A stretch of DNA of 34,219 bases from Deltaproteobacteria bacterium (lineage in GTDB: Bacteria; Myxococcota; UBA727; VGSZ01): assembly GCA_020850995.1 (NCBI GenBank), contig JADZDP010000157.1, forward strand, positions 1 to 34,219. The letters run 5' to 3'. A model generated the notes under the pieces. That model was not told the origin of the DNA and ran no database searches. It saw only the letters and a list, made by a program, of their open reading frames with translations. The position numbers and the translations under genes were made by a program. Below, piece by piece: positions 7,307-15,146 of the stretch. Numbering within the stretch: the stretch's first letter is position 1; each line of letters starts with the position of its first letter.

Positions 7307-9675
7307 CGGGGTCACCGACGCCCGCCGCCGACCTGAGCCTCGGTGCCGATGACGCCACCACGCGCGCGCGCCGCTTCGGCCTCTACACCTTCCTGGTGGT
7401 GCTCACGGGCGCGGTGGCGGCCAAGACCTGGATCGTCGTCGACGAGGCGGTGCAAGGCGCGGCGCCGGGCCTGCTGCGCTGGCTACCGGTGACGCTGGCG
7501 GGCGAGGTGTTGCTCGCGGGCCTGCTCGGCGTCGCCGCCGCGCGCGCGGCGCGCGTGGTGGTGGCCGGCCGCTCGCTCGGGCCGCTGGCGCTCGGCGTGG
7601 GGCTCATCACCTCGCTGTGGATGGCGGCCAACGCGCTCTCGTATCGCCTCGATCAGACACCCATCACCTGGTGGCGCCTGTCGGGAGGCGAGGGCGGCGG
7701 TGTGGGCGACGTGTTCTCTCTCGTGGAGCCGCGCGACTTCGTTCCCGCGCTCGGCTTGTGCGCGCTCACCGTCGCGTGTCTGTGGCCGCTGGCGCGCCTG
7801 GCGCGCATCCCGCGTGGGCGCTGGCTGCATGCGCCAGGCGCCGCGTTGCTGCTCGGGCTGATCGTGCACCCCGTCGAGCGCCTGTGGCTCTCGGCCTACG
7901 ACCGCGGCCTGGGCGAGCAGCCGGTGTTTCTCTTCGTCGCCAGCGTGTTCGACGGCGAGGAAGAGGCCGCTGCCGCCGCGCCCGCCACTCCCGAGGGTTG
8001 GGCCGCGCTCGAGCGCGCGCAGCTGTGGACGGACGAGATGAAGGCGCCGCCCCCCTCGGTGGCCGGCGCCACCGTCAGGAACGTGCTGCTCTTCTACGCC
8101 GAGGGGATCCCGCGTGAGCTCACCACCCTCGGCGATCCCGAGCGCGATACCACGCCGCTCTTGGCCGCGCGCGCGCAACGCGGCGTCGAGCTCACGCGCT
8201 ACCACGCGACCTTCCACAAGAGCATCGCCGCCATCTACTCGCTGGTGTGCTCCGACTATCCGCCGCCGGACGCCAGCAACATCACCAAGCTCAACCCGCG
8301 CATCGACTGCGGCGAGCTCTCCGAGGTGATGGCTGCGCAGGGCGTCAAGAGCGCGGTCTTTCACGGCGGACCCTTTGGCTTCTACGACAAGCTCGCGCTG
8401 CTCGGTGGCCGGCGCTACCACACGCTCTTGGACGCGCCCGCCATCGCCGCCGAGGACCCGGAGCGCTGGTTCACGCACCACTGGGGCATCGACGACCGCG
8501 CGGCCGTGAAGGCGACGCTGTCGTGGATCGATTCGCTCTCGAGCGACGAGCGCTTCGCCGCCGTGGTCATCCCCATCGCCGCGCACTACCCCTACAGCCT
8601 GCCGCCCGACGTGCCCCACGCCACCGTCGACGCGCGCTATGAGCGCTTCCTTTCGGCCGTGCGCTACGTCGACCTCGTGTTCGAGGAGCTGATGAAGGGC
8701 CTAGAGGCGCGCGGCCTGGCCGACGAGACGCTGGTGATCTTCGTGGCCGACCACGGCGCGCCCTTCGGCAGCGCGCGCCACGCCACGCGCGGCGCGCGCT
8801 TGGCCTACGAGAACAACCTGCTGGTGCCCGCCTTGCTGCTCTCGCCCAAGTTGTTCCCGCAGGGCGCGCGCTTCGGGCGGCCCTCGTCCCACCTCGACCT
8901 CTTGCCCACCATGCTCGACGCGCTCGGCGTGCCGCTCGATCCGCGTCACCGCGGGCAGTCGCTGCTCGACGCCGCAGTAGAGCCACGACGCATCTTCATC
9001 GGCGCGCTCAACCCACCGCTCACGCTCGCCGGGTTCCTCGACGGCGATCGCAAGGTGATCGCGCAGCGCGGCGGCCGCGGCCTCGAGATCTACGACCTCA
9101 GCAGCGACCCCTTCGAGCAGAGCAACCTGGTGGCCGCCCTCGGCGATGAGGCGCAGCGCGCCCGCGACGACGCGCTGCGCTTCTTCGACTGGCAGACGGA
9201 GCGCCTGCGCAGCGCCCCCACCCGTGGCGACGAGGTCGACGTGCCGGCGGCGCTCTTGGCGTCGGCCACGCTGGAGCCGCCACAGCCTCGGTGGGCCCTG
9301 GAGCCGCACGACGCCGCTGGCGAACGTCGCCGCTGCCTGACCATCGAGGTGCCGGCGGGCGGGCAGCTCAAGGTGCGGCTGCGCGACCAAGCGCGGCTGT
9401 TCCCGTTCTTGTCGCAGGCCTGGGTGGGCTGGCTCGACGCCGCCGCGGCGCGCCCCGAGCTTGGCCTGGTGGCGGTGAGCGACGGGCTGCGCTCGCGCCG
9501 CGCCGTGCTCGACGAGAGCAAGCAGTTCGCCCGCGTCAACTATCGCGTGCCGCGCGAGCAGCTGGTGCTCGCGCTCGAGAACCTCGGTGACGCGCCGGCC
9601 TCGCTGTGCCTCGCGCTCGACGATCGCTCTTGGAGCGGCACCTTCGACACCGACCAGGGCGGCGGCGACAACTGA
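7303..9675 (+). CDS. LTA-synthase-like membrane sulfatase/phosphotransferase
   Basis: This 790-residue protein has about five membrane segments in the first 200 residues (near 25-46, 59-86, 91-115, 146-170 and 177-199). An extracytoplasmic alkaline-phosphatase-superfamily sulfatase domain follows (about 255-565). Visible motifs are NVLLFYAEG near 260, an HKS segment near 305 in the nucleophile region, HYPYSLP near 428 and the metal-binding ADHG near 482. The architecture matches LtaS/MdoB/EptA-type phosphoglycerol or phosphoethanolamine transferases, though the true nucleophile (Thr or Ser) is uncertain. A C-terminal region of about 170 residues looks beta-rich and is unusual. The start ATG 7303 overlaps the hydrolase stop, so the two are coupled and probably act on the same envelope glycan. 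The superfamily is sure; the substrate is unknown. Confidence 0.82.
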   Translation: MTGSPTPAADLSLGADDATTRARRFGLYTFLVVLTGAVAAKTWIVVDEAVQGAAPGLLRWLPVTLAGEVLLAGLLGVAAARAARVVVAGRSLGPLALGVGLITSLWMAANALSYRLDQTPITWWRLSGGEGGGVGDVFSLVEPRDFVPALGLCALTVACLWPLARLARIPRGRWLHAPGAALLLGLIVHPVERLWLSAYDRGLGEQPVFLFVASVFDGEEEAAAAAPATPEGWAALERAQLWTDEMKAPPPSVAGATVRNVLLFYAEGIPRELTTLGDPERDTTPLLAARAQRGVELTRYHATFHKSIAAIYSLVCSDYPPPDASNITKLNPRIDCGELSEVMAAQGVKSAVFHGGPFGFYDKLALLGGRRYHTLLDAPAIAAEDPERWFTHHWGIDDRAAVKATLSWIDSLSSDERFAAVVIPIAAHYPYSLPPDVPHATVDARYERFLSAVRYVDLVFEELMKGLEARGLADETLVIFVADHGAPFGSARHATRGARLAYENNLLVPALLLSPKLFPQGARFGRPSSHLDLLPTMLDALGVPLDPRHRGQSLLDAAVEPRRIFIGALNPPLTLAGFLDGDRKVIAQRGGRGLEIYDLSSDPFEQSNLVAALGDEAQRARDDALRFFDWQTERLRSAPTRGDEVDVPAALLASATLEPPQPRWALEPHDAAGERRRCLTIEVPAGGQLKVRLRDQARLFPFLSQAWVGWLDAAAARPELGLVAVSDGLRSRRAVLDESKQFARVNYRVPREQLVLALENLGDAPASLCLALDDRSWSGTFDTDQGGGDN

Positions 9676-9720
9676 CGCTTCCTCGAGAAAACGGCGTCGC
9701 GGCGCCGAACGCGACGCTGC

Positions 9721-9726
9721 TAGCGT
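9721..9726 (+). promoter_or_regulatory. -10-like TAGCGT before the 9735 gene
   Basis: The context is GCTGC-TAGCGT followed by eight bases and the ATG at 9735. No clear -35 is seen. The position fits a leaderless or near-leaderless transcript, making the lipoprotein a separate unit from the sulfatase-like gene that ends 59 bases upstream of the ATG. Confidence 0.4.
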
Positions 9727-9734
9727 CGACACCT

Positions 9735-10562
9735 ATGGCGAAGCAAGCAAGGTGCGTTGCGCTCATGGTGCTGCAGCTCGTGGGCACGCTGGCGTGCGGC
9801 GACGTCGCAGCGCCGCGCGAGCAGGCGCAGCGTCACGCCGAGGTCGCCGACGACCGCACCCTTGGCGAGAGCGACGCCGAGGGACCCGCCGCCGACGCAC
9901 CGTCCCTCGATGACGCCGGTGACGTGCCCGGCGAGCCGTCGCCGTGGTCGCTCGGCGCCGAGCGCGATCGCCTGCTCGACACCGTGCCCGCGGGCCGATG
10001 CGCAGCGTGGGGTGCGCTCGACGAGGATCAACGCGCCGTGTTCCTCCTGGTCACCGACCTGCTCGGCAAGCGCAGCGCACTGCCGGCAGGCGCGAGCGTG
10101 CTCGCCCACGTCGTGCGGCTCTACGCCGTGCGCGGCCGCCAGCACGAGGGCTGCCTGCGCTGCTGCGGCGACCGCGAGTTCAACCGCGCGTACCTCGGGG
10201 CCGACAGCGAGCTGCTCGCTGCGCTGCGCGCCGACACCGTGGTCGCGTGGCGCGACACGCGCGATCTTGCCGGCGCGCACGAGCCATTCACCGCCTCGCG
10301 CGAGACCGCGCTTGGCCAACCGCGCGGCCAGCTCCACGTCTTCGCCAGCGACGACGACGCTGTGGTGCTGGCGCGCCCGGGTGTGGAGGACGTGCACGAC
10401 GCGTCCGTGCTCGAGATCGACCTCGACTTCAACCTGCTGCACGAGTCCGCGCCCCTGTGCGAGTACGGCGGTCGAAGCGGCCTGGCGCGCTACCAAGAGC
10501 TGTGGAGCGGCGCGGGCCAGGACGGGGACGCCGAGCTGGCCTACCAGCCCTCGGGGTGTTGA
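9735..10562 (+). CDS. Putative acidic lipoprotein, function unknown
   Basis: This 275-residue protein has a short basic N-terminus (MAKQAR), a hydrophobic core and a lipobox-like TLAC near residue 20, so export and lipidation are likely. A low-complexity Ala/Asp/Pro/Glu linker covers about 25-75. A folded region follows with a Cys cluster (C-L-R-C-C) near residue 140 and further cysteines near the C-terminus, probably forming disulphides. I recognise no catalytic motif or named family. The frame stays open upstream, but ATG 9735 gives the only sensible signal sequence and has a -10-like hexamer just before it. It lies between the sulfatase-like gene and the permuted peptidase, with separate promoters implied. 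Confidence 0.75.
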   Translation: MAKQARCVALMVLQLVGTLACGDVAAPREQAQRHAEVADDRTLGESDAEGPAADAPSLDDAGDVPGEPSPWSLGAERDRLLDTVPAGRCAAWGALDEDQRAVFLLVTDLLGKRSALPAGASVLAHVVRLYAVRGRQHEGCLRCCGDREFNRAYLGADSELLAALRADTVVAWRDTRDLAGAHEPFTASRETALGQPRGQLHVFASDDDAVVLARPGVEDVHDASVLEIDLDFNLLHESAPLCEYGGRSGLARYQELWSGAGQDGDAELAYQPSGC

Positions 10563-10648
10563 GCGTGGTCACGCTGCCGTGCGGCGCCGTCGTCGCGTCG
10601 GTGATCGCTGGCAGAGCGCCGCGCCTGGTCCTCGCCCCGAGACGGCGC

Positions 10649-10654
10649 TAGCCT
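10649..10654 (+). promoter_or_regulatory. -10-like TAGCCT before the permuted peptidase
   Basis: GCGC-TAGCCT is followed by five bases and the ATG at 10660. There is no Shine-Dalgarno sequence between them, which is consistent with leaderless initiation. Confidence 0.42.
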
Positions 10655-10659
10655 GTCTC

Positions 10660-11697
10660 ATGCCCATCGTGCCGAACCGCGTGAGCGGCCTGCCCACGTC
10701 CACCAGCACCACCGCCACGGGCTCGTCGACGCTGGGCGCGCCGTCGCCGGTGCTGCCGATGCCGCTGCCGGGCCGCGACGCCCCCGTGGACCTCTTCGAT
10801 CGGACGAGCGGCACGCCGGTGCCGCGCTCGGTGGCGGTGACGCACGCCGAGATCCCCGACACCTTGCTCGACGCCGCCGGCACCAAGGTCGAGCACGGCG
10901 CCGATCCCGGCAACTTCTACTGCGAGCATGCCTTCTTCACCTTGCAGCGCTTCGCCACCGAGGTGGGCATCAAGAAGAACGCGCAAGGCGAGCCTTTGTG
11001 CGGCTTCTTGCACGTGCCCTTCGACGCCCAGTGCGGCGCCGCGCCCAGCGCCACCATCGACGTCGCCACGCGCTACGCCGCGCACCGCAAGGTAGTTGGC
11101 GCTGCCATCCAAGGGTGGTTCCAAGCGGCCAAGGAGACGGCGCAGGATCCCATCACGATCTTGATAACGGGCTACGGCCCCTTCCAGAGCATCACCAACA
11201 ATCCCGCTGGTGGCTTCGTCTCGCACCAAGAGAACCTCGACGCCGCCATGAAGAACGCCTTCGGCACCGCGCTCATCGGGCGCAAGGGCAAGCGCTTGCC
11301 CGACCGCATCGGCGGCTCGCCCGCCGACACCATGGCGCTGCGCTACAAGGTCAACGACGGCGGCCGCGTGCGCGAGATCGTGGTGGTGGCGGAGCGCCTC
11401 AAGGTCGCCGACGTGGCGCTCGACAACGGCGACCCGGGCTCGCTGGTGGGCGCGCTCAAGGCCGTCAAGCCGCACGCTGCGCTGGCCCTCGGCGTGCACG
11501 GCGGCAACACCTTCTTGGCCGAGCACCACGCCGACGACGGCGGCCTGGTCATCGACGCGCAGGGCAAGGCGCGCCACGACGACAACAAGCAGCCGAGCGT
11601 GGCCTTCCTCGACAACTACGCGTTGGCGCGCGCCATCCACGCGGGCGGCCAGCGGGGGCCCGCGCGCGTGGCCGACGCCCGCATCGGCAACGTGTGA
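10660..11697 (+). CDS. Circularly permuted pyroglutamyl-peptidase-like (C15) protein
   Basis: Pyroglutamyl peptidase I removes N-terminal pyroglutamate using Glu, Cys and His, in that order in the chain. This 345-residue protein has recognisable C15 segments in the wrong order. A Cys segment comes first: GNFYCEHAFF, C88, like the family's GTFVCNHLFY. Next is a His segment (GFLHVPF, H118, like GFIHIPY) and a helix matching the normal C-terminal helix (about 130-157). Only then comes the normal N-terminus, ILITGYGPF at 167-175 with NNPAG. The Glu segment is last (LGVHGG at 277-282, E288). The catalytic set thus appears complete but permuted. Residues 1-55 are Ser/Thr/Pro-rich with no signal peptide. 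Activity is inferred; the motifs are seen. A C15-fold protein of other function is the alternative. Confidence 0.78.
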   Translation: MPIVPNRVSGLPTSTSTTATGSSTLGAPSPVLPMPLPGRDAPVDLFDRTSGTPVPRSVAVTHAEIPDTLLDAAGTKVEHGADPGNFYCEHAFFTLQRFATEVGIKKNAQGEPLCGFLHVPFDAQCGAAPSATIDVATRYAAHRKVVGAAIQGWFQAAKETAQDPITILITGYGPFQSITNNPAGGFVSHQENLDAAMKNAFGTALIGRKGKRLPDRIGGSPADTMALRYKVNDGGRVREIVVVAERLKVADVALDNGDPGSLVGALKAVKPHAALALGVHGGNTFLAEHHADDGGLVIDAQGKARHDDNKQPSVAFLDNYALARAIHAGGQRGPARVADARIGNV

Positions 11698-11748
11698 AGG
11701 CTCGCTGACCCTTCGACGCGCGGGCTCCCCAAGTGGCCGGCGGCGCGC

Positions 11749-11754
11749 TATGGG
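11749..11754 (+). promoter_or_regulatory. Possible -10 TATGGG before the 11772 lipoprotein gene
   Basis: GCGC-TATGGG lies 17 bases before the ATG at 11772, leaving room for a short leader that carries a G-rich Shine-Dalgarno-like run. The match is weaker than at the leaderless sites. Confidence 0.25.
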
Positions 11755-11771
11755 CGCGCCGGGGGTTCGCC

Positions 11772-12710
11772 ATGCCGCGCTGCTCGCTCATCGCTCTGGT
11801 CCTCGCGCACGTCACGCTCGCAGCGCTGGCCGGCTGCACGCTTGGCGGCCTGCTCGACCCCGGCGGCGCGCTCGACGACGAGGAGGCCGCGATGCGCGCC
11901 ATGCGGGCCGACGTGGAGCCGCGCACCTTGGTGGAGGAGCAGCTGCTCGCGTGCGTCATGGCCGCGGGCGCGGCCGCCGAGCTTGCCGGCGCACAAGACT
12001 TCATCACCCGCGGCACCGTCGATGTGCGCGGCGGCGCGCCGAGCTACGACGACCAGCCCGCCGACGAGCTGGTCTTGCGCGAGGAGGGGCACGACACGCG
12101 CTACCGCATCGACGCGCTCGCCATCAGCCAGGTGGACTCGCTGGGCGTCGTCTTGCTGCACGACCACGAGATCCGCGCGCGCGTCATCCGCGAGGACGCC
12201 TTCGACCTCGATCTGGTCTCCGAGCGCAACAACGACGCGCTCGAGCGCAGCGCCGAGGGGATCTTCGAGGAGGACGACGTCACCTATGAGCTCGAGCTCG
12301 ACGAGGAGGGCAGCGCCACCAGCGAGATCGACGGCGACCTCGTGCGCTACCAGTCGAACGAGCGCACCACCAGCCTGGTCACGGCCGACCGGCTCGAGGT
12401 GGAGATCGAGGAAGACGAGGACTACATCCTGATCATCTCCGAGCACGCGTACGAGAACCGCACCACGGTGACCACGCTCGAGGCCACGGTGGCCGGCAAG
12501 CGGCTCTCGCTCGACGAGGGGCGCGTGCGTCGCTCCTTCGTCGACTCGGCGCCCACCGAGCCCGAGTTCTGGGCCGAGACCGAGGGCGCGCTCGAGCTCG
12601 ACGGCGCGGTGGTGGGCGAGCTCGCGTTCAACGACGGCAGCGGCGGCGCCTACGAGATCGTGCTCGAGCTCGAGGGCGACGACGAGGTGCTCGAGCGCTG
12701 GACGCCCTGA
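11772..12710 (+). CDS. Acidic lipoprotein, function unknown
   Basis: This 312-residue protein opens with a textbook signal: a short basic start, a hydrophobic core and the lipobox LAGC at about residues 14-17. The mature part is very acidic (many Glu/Asp, few Lys). It appears to be mostly beta strands with alternating charged and hydrophobic residues, and shows no motif I recognise. The frame is open to 11733, but ATG 11772 is preferred because it places the leader correctly and is preceded by a G-rich stretch. It is convergent with the aminopeptidase gene, only 10 bp separating the stop codons, with no visible terminator between them. Confidence 0.78.
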   Translation: MPRCSLIALVLAHVTLAALAGCTLGGLLDPGGALDDEEAAMRAMRADVEPRTLVEEQLLACVMAAGAAAELAGAQDFITRGTVDVRGGAPSYDDQPADELVLREEGHDTRYRIDALAISQVDSLGVVLLHDHEIRARVIREDAFDLDLVSERNNDALERSAEGIFEEDDVTYELELDEEGSATSEIDGDLVRYQSNERTTSLVTADRLEVEIEEDEDYILIISEHAYENRTTVTTLEATVAGKRLSLDEGRVRRSFVDSAPTEPEFWAETEGALELDGAVVGELAFNDGSGGAYEIVLELEGDDEVLERWTP

Positions 12711-12720
12711 GCCGTGCCAA

Positions 12721-14514
12721 TCAGTCCAGCGGCGGCAAGCGTGTGCGCTTCTTGCTGTGAAACCACGCGAGGAAGGCGCGCTCGCTGGCGCTCAAGAGCG
12801 CGCGATCGATGAGGCGCGCGTCGAAGGGCGAGAAGGTCAAGGGCACCACGCGCAAGAAGGAGCGCGGCACACCCTTGCGTGGCTTCACCTTGTCCTCGAC
12901 GATGGTGCACAGGTTCTCGATGCGGATGCCGCCGAAGTCGGGGAAGTACAAGCCGGGCTCGATGGAGAACACCTGGCCCGGCTCGAGCACGGTGCGCGAG
13001 CCGATGGTGACGCGCGGTGGGCTCTCGTGCACGTTGACGCCCACGCCGTGCCCGGTGCCGTGGCCGTAGTCGAGCCCCGCCTGCCACATCGGTTGGCGCA
13101 CCAGCGCGTCGAGCTGCTCGCCGGTGGCGCCCACCGGCAGGCGCGCGCGCATGCCGGCGATGGCGCCCTGCAACACCAGCGTGAACAGGCGCTTCTGCTC
13201 GGCGCTGGCCTTCTGGCGCGGGCCCCCGAGCAAGAAGGTGCGGGTCAGGTCGGTGGCCAGGCCGCCCTCGTAGAAGGCGCCGGTGTCGAGGAGGAAGAGC
13301 TCGCCCGCGCGTAGCGGCGTGCGCGCGTCGGGGTGCGTGTAGTGGATGATGGCGCCGTGCTTGCCGGCGGCGGCCAGCACCTGAAACGACAGGCCACGCG
13401 CGCCGCTACCCTTGAAGAGCTGCTCGGTCTTCTCGCACACCTCGGCCTCGGTGACGCGCTCGCCCTTCGCCACCGCGTTGCACACCCAGCTCGTCACCTG
13501 GGCGATCACCCGATCGGCGCGCGCGAAGGCGTCGCGCATGTGCGAGAGCTCCGCCGGCGTCTTCTTGGTGCGCGCCAGCGCGAAGGGGCTCTCGACGTCG
13601 ATGAGCTCGACGCCGCGGGCCTTGAGCGTGCTCACCAGGTGCGCGGGCGTGCCGCGGCCGTCGTAGCCAAGCCGCAGCGCGCGCCCGCCGGCCTTGGCCG
13701 CGAGCTGCGCCAGCGCGCCTTCGAGGCCGTTCATGACGAAAGACACACCAGCCTCGGCGGCGGGCGCGCTGCCACCCTCCAGCACCACCAGCAGCTCGTC
13801 GCCAGTGACCACGGCGCGCGCGCGGAAGGTCGCTTGGTAGGGGAAGTGATCGCCGCGCAGGTTGGCGAGCCACGCGATCTCATCGAGCGCCACCACCAGC
13901 AGGCCGTCGAGCTTCTTGTCGTCGAAGAGCGCCCGGCCAAGCTCGAGGCGCGCGCGCACCGTGCGGCCCGTCAGGCGCGCATCGACGGGCCAGGTGGCTC
14001 CCGCGCGCAGGCCGGGCGCTTCACCGCGCTCGGCCCGCAACTCCTCGAGCAGGCTCGGCACCGTGGGCAGAAGCTCGAGGCCGGCGCCGCTCGCCTGCTT
14101 CTGCGCGCTCTCCCACGTGGCCTGCGGCAGGCGATCGGCCTCGATACCCACGCGCCGGATGCCCTGCGCGGCCAGCTCGGAAAACAGCCCCATCCACCCA
14201 GCCTCGACGGACGTGCCGAGCGGCACGGTGCGCACCTCGAAGCCCGGCGCCTCGCGCGCGGCCTGCGTGGTGTAGCGCCCGTCGACGATGAGCACGGCGC
14301 GGTCGCCGGTGATGACGGCGTCGCCCATGGAGCCCGTGAAGCCCGTCAACCACACCCGTGTGCTCTCGGCCTCGGGAACGTACTCGTTCAGGTAGGCGTC
14401 GGTGGAGCGCACGATGAGGGCGTGCAGACCGCGACTGCGCATGCGTTCGCGCAGCGCGCTCAGGCGCGAGGGGTGCGGGCGTTCTTGCGAAGTGGTGCGC
14501 GGGGCGGTGTGCAT
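12721..14514 (-). CDS. Xaa-Pro aminopeptidase (M24B, APP1-like)
   Basis: This cytoplasmic metallopeptidase removes an N-terminal residue preceding proline. The 597-residue protein has two creatinase-N-type domains (about 15-315) and a C-terminal pita-bread domain (about 320-545). All five metal ligands are visible: D410 in LLDTGAFY, D422 in ATDLTRTF, H489 in HGTGHGVG, E519 in SIEPGLYF and E533 in GIRIENL. A tail of about 60 residues follows, with WFHSKK near the end. The length of about 600 matches the three-domain APP1 type, not the 440-residue PepP type. I chose ATG 14514 rather than 14526. A -10-like TATGGA ends seven bases upstream of it, and the four extra residues lie before any conserved sequence. 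The gene is divergent from the small lipoprotein. Confidence 0.93.
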   Translation of the reverse strand: MHTAPRTTSQERPHPSRLSALRERMRSRGLHALIVRSTDAYLNEYVPEAESTRVWLTGFTGSMGDAVITGDRAVLIVDGRYTTQAAREAPGFEVRTVPLGTSVEAGWMGLFSELAAQGIRRVGIEADRLPQATWESAQKQASGAGLELLPTVPSLLEELRAERGEAPGLRAGATWPVDARLTGRTVRARLELGRALFDDKKLDGLLVVALDEIAWLANLRGDHFPYQATFRARAVVTGDELLVVLEGGSAPAAEAGVSFVMNGLEGALAQLAAKAGGRALRLGYDGRGTPAHLVSTLKARGVELIDVESPFALARTKKTPAELSHMRDAFARADRVIAQVTSWVCNAVAKGERVTEAEVCEKTEQLFKGSGARGLSFQVLAAAGKHGAIIHYTHPDARTPLRAGELFLLDTGAFYEGGLATDLTRTFLLGGPRQKASAEQKRLFTLVLQGAIAGMRARLPVGATGEQLDALVRQPMWQAGLDYGHGTGHGVGVNVHESPPRVTIGSRTVLEPGQVFSIEPGLYFPDFGGIRIENLCTIVEDKVKPRKGVPRSFLRVVPLTFSPFDARLIDRALLSASERAFLAWFHSKKRTRLPPLD

Positions 14515-14521
14515 GGCACAG

Positions 14522-14527
14522 TCCATA
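14522..14527 (-). promoter_or_regulatory. -10-like TATGGA before the aminopeptidase
   Basis: On the minus strand CGC-TATGGA is followed by seven bases and the ATG at 14514. It overlaps the upstream in-frame ATG at 14526, so that codon would not be transcribed. This supports the downstream start. Confidence 0.42.
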
Positions 14528-14551
14528 GCGAGTCAGCCCCCGAGGTGGAAC

Positions 14552-14977
14552 ATGCTGCGCGCGCTCGTCGTCCTCTCCCTCGTGCTCGCGGCCACCGGCT
14601 GCCGACCCTTGCTCGACGGCGGCTGGCAGGGCACGGCTTCCTGTCCGAACGAGGCCTACCCGATCTCGGCCATCCTCAACGAGACCAAGGACGGCGAGGT
14701 CGAGGGCGTGGTCTACATCGAGGGCATCAACATCATCATCGGCGACGTCATTGCCCGCGGCACCATCGACGACGGTGAGGTCGACCCCGAGGACGGCAGC
14801 TTCCGCTTCGAGCTGCAGACCGACAACGAGCCCCTGGCCGACTTCACGGTCGACCTCGAGTACGGCAACGACGAGCTCACCGAGCTCGAGGGCCACATCG
14901 ATCAGCTCGACGACAACGCTACGGTGGTGCAGACCTGCGACGTCGACCTCGAGCGCAGCACCGACCCGAACGACTGA
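14552..14977 (+). CDS. Small acidic lipoprotein, function unknown
   Basis: This 141-residue protein has a strong lipoprotein signal: M-L-R, a hydrophobic core and the lipobox AATGC near residues 13-17. The mature part is an acidic, probably all-beta domain of about 120 residues. Its few cysteines include one near the N-terminus (TASCPN) and one near the end (QTCDV), likely forming a disulphide. The repeated pattern of G-x-(V/I)-x-G-x-(V/I) strands resembles small lipid- or ligand-binding barrels, but I cannot assign a family. A good Shine-Dalgarno GAGGTGG lies just upstream of ATG 14552. The stop codon is the first base pair of a strong hairpin, so termination follows directly. Confidence 0.8.
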   Translation: MLRALVVLSLVLAATGCRPLLDGGWQGTASCPNEAYPISAILNETKDGEVEGVVYIEGINIIIGDVIARGTIDDGEVDPEDGSFRFELQTDNEPLADFTVDLEYGNDELTELEGHIDQLDDNATVVQTCDVDLERSTDPND

Positions 14978-15017
14978 TCCCCGATCTCGATGAACGCAGT
15001 TCATCGAGATCGGGGAT
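14977..15017. terminator. Perfect 18-bp hairpin after lipoprotein stop
   Basis: Arms 14977-14994 and 15000-15017 are perfect reverse complements, with a five-base loop (CGCAG). The first arm begins with the last base of the TGA stop. No T tract follows on either strand, so it is not a canonical intrinsic terminator. It lies between convergent genes, where it could stop or stabilise transcripts from both sides, or be part of a repeat element. Confidence 0.6.
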
Positions 15018-15019
15018 GT

Positions 15020-15078
15020 CCCTCTGGGAGGGTCTGTCGCCAGACCCGCCCCCGCGTCCGGCGTCGCCGGACGCGGGG
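15020..15078. repeat. Cluster of further hairpins between convergent genes
   Basis: Three more inverted repeats follow directly. The first is a 5-bp CCCTC/GAGGG stem at 15020-15032. The second is a 7-bp GGGTCTG/CAGACCC stem at 15030-15047 that overlaps and so competes with it. The third is a perfect 13-bp stem with a three-base loop at 15050-15078. From here to the enolase-family stop at 15147 I see no gene. The mosaic looks like a REP/BIME-type intergenic element. Confidence 0.6.
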
Positions 15079-15146
15079 CCCCCACCCAAGACGGCTCCCG
15101 CTGGTCGCTGATCATCGACCAATCGGGATGAGCTCCGCGAGCGCCC

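Noticed and set aside
9695..9716. CGTCGCG/CGCGACG hairpin after the sulfatase-like gene as a terminator
   Set aside because: The 7-bp stem has an 8-base loop and no T tract, and inverted repeats this short are expected by chance in such GC-rich DNA.
11008..11024. Considered the 10660 protein as a truncated, dead pyroglutamyl peptidase lacking Cys and His
   Set aside because: The missing Cys and His segments were found at the N-terminal side, in the order expected from circular permutation.
14515..14526. ATG 14526 as the aminopeptidase start
   Set aside because: The likely -10 hexamer overlaps this codon; ATG 14514 is seven bases downstream of that hexamer and loses only four non-conserved residues.
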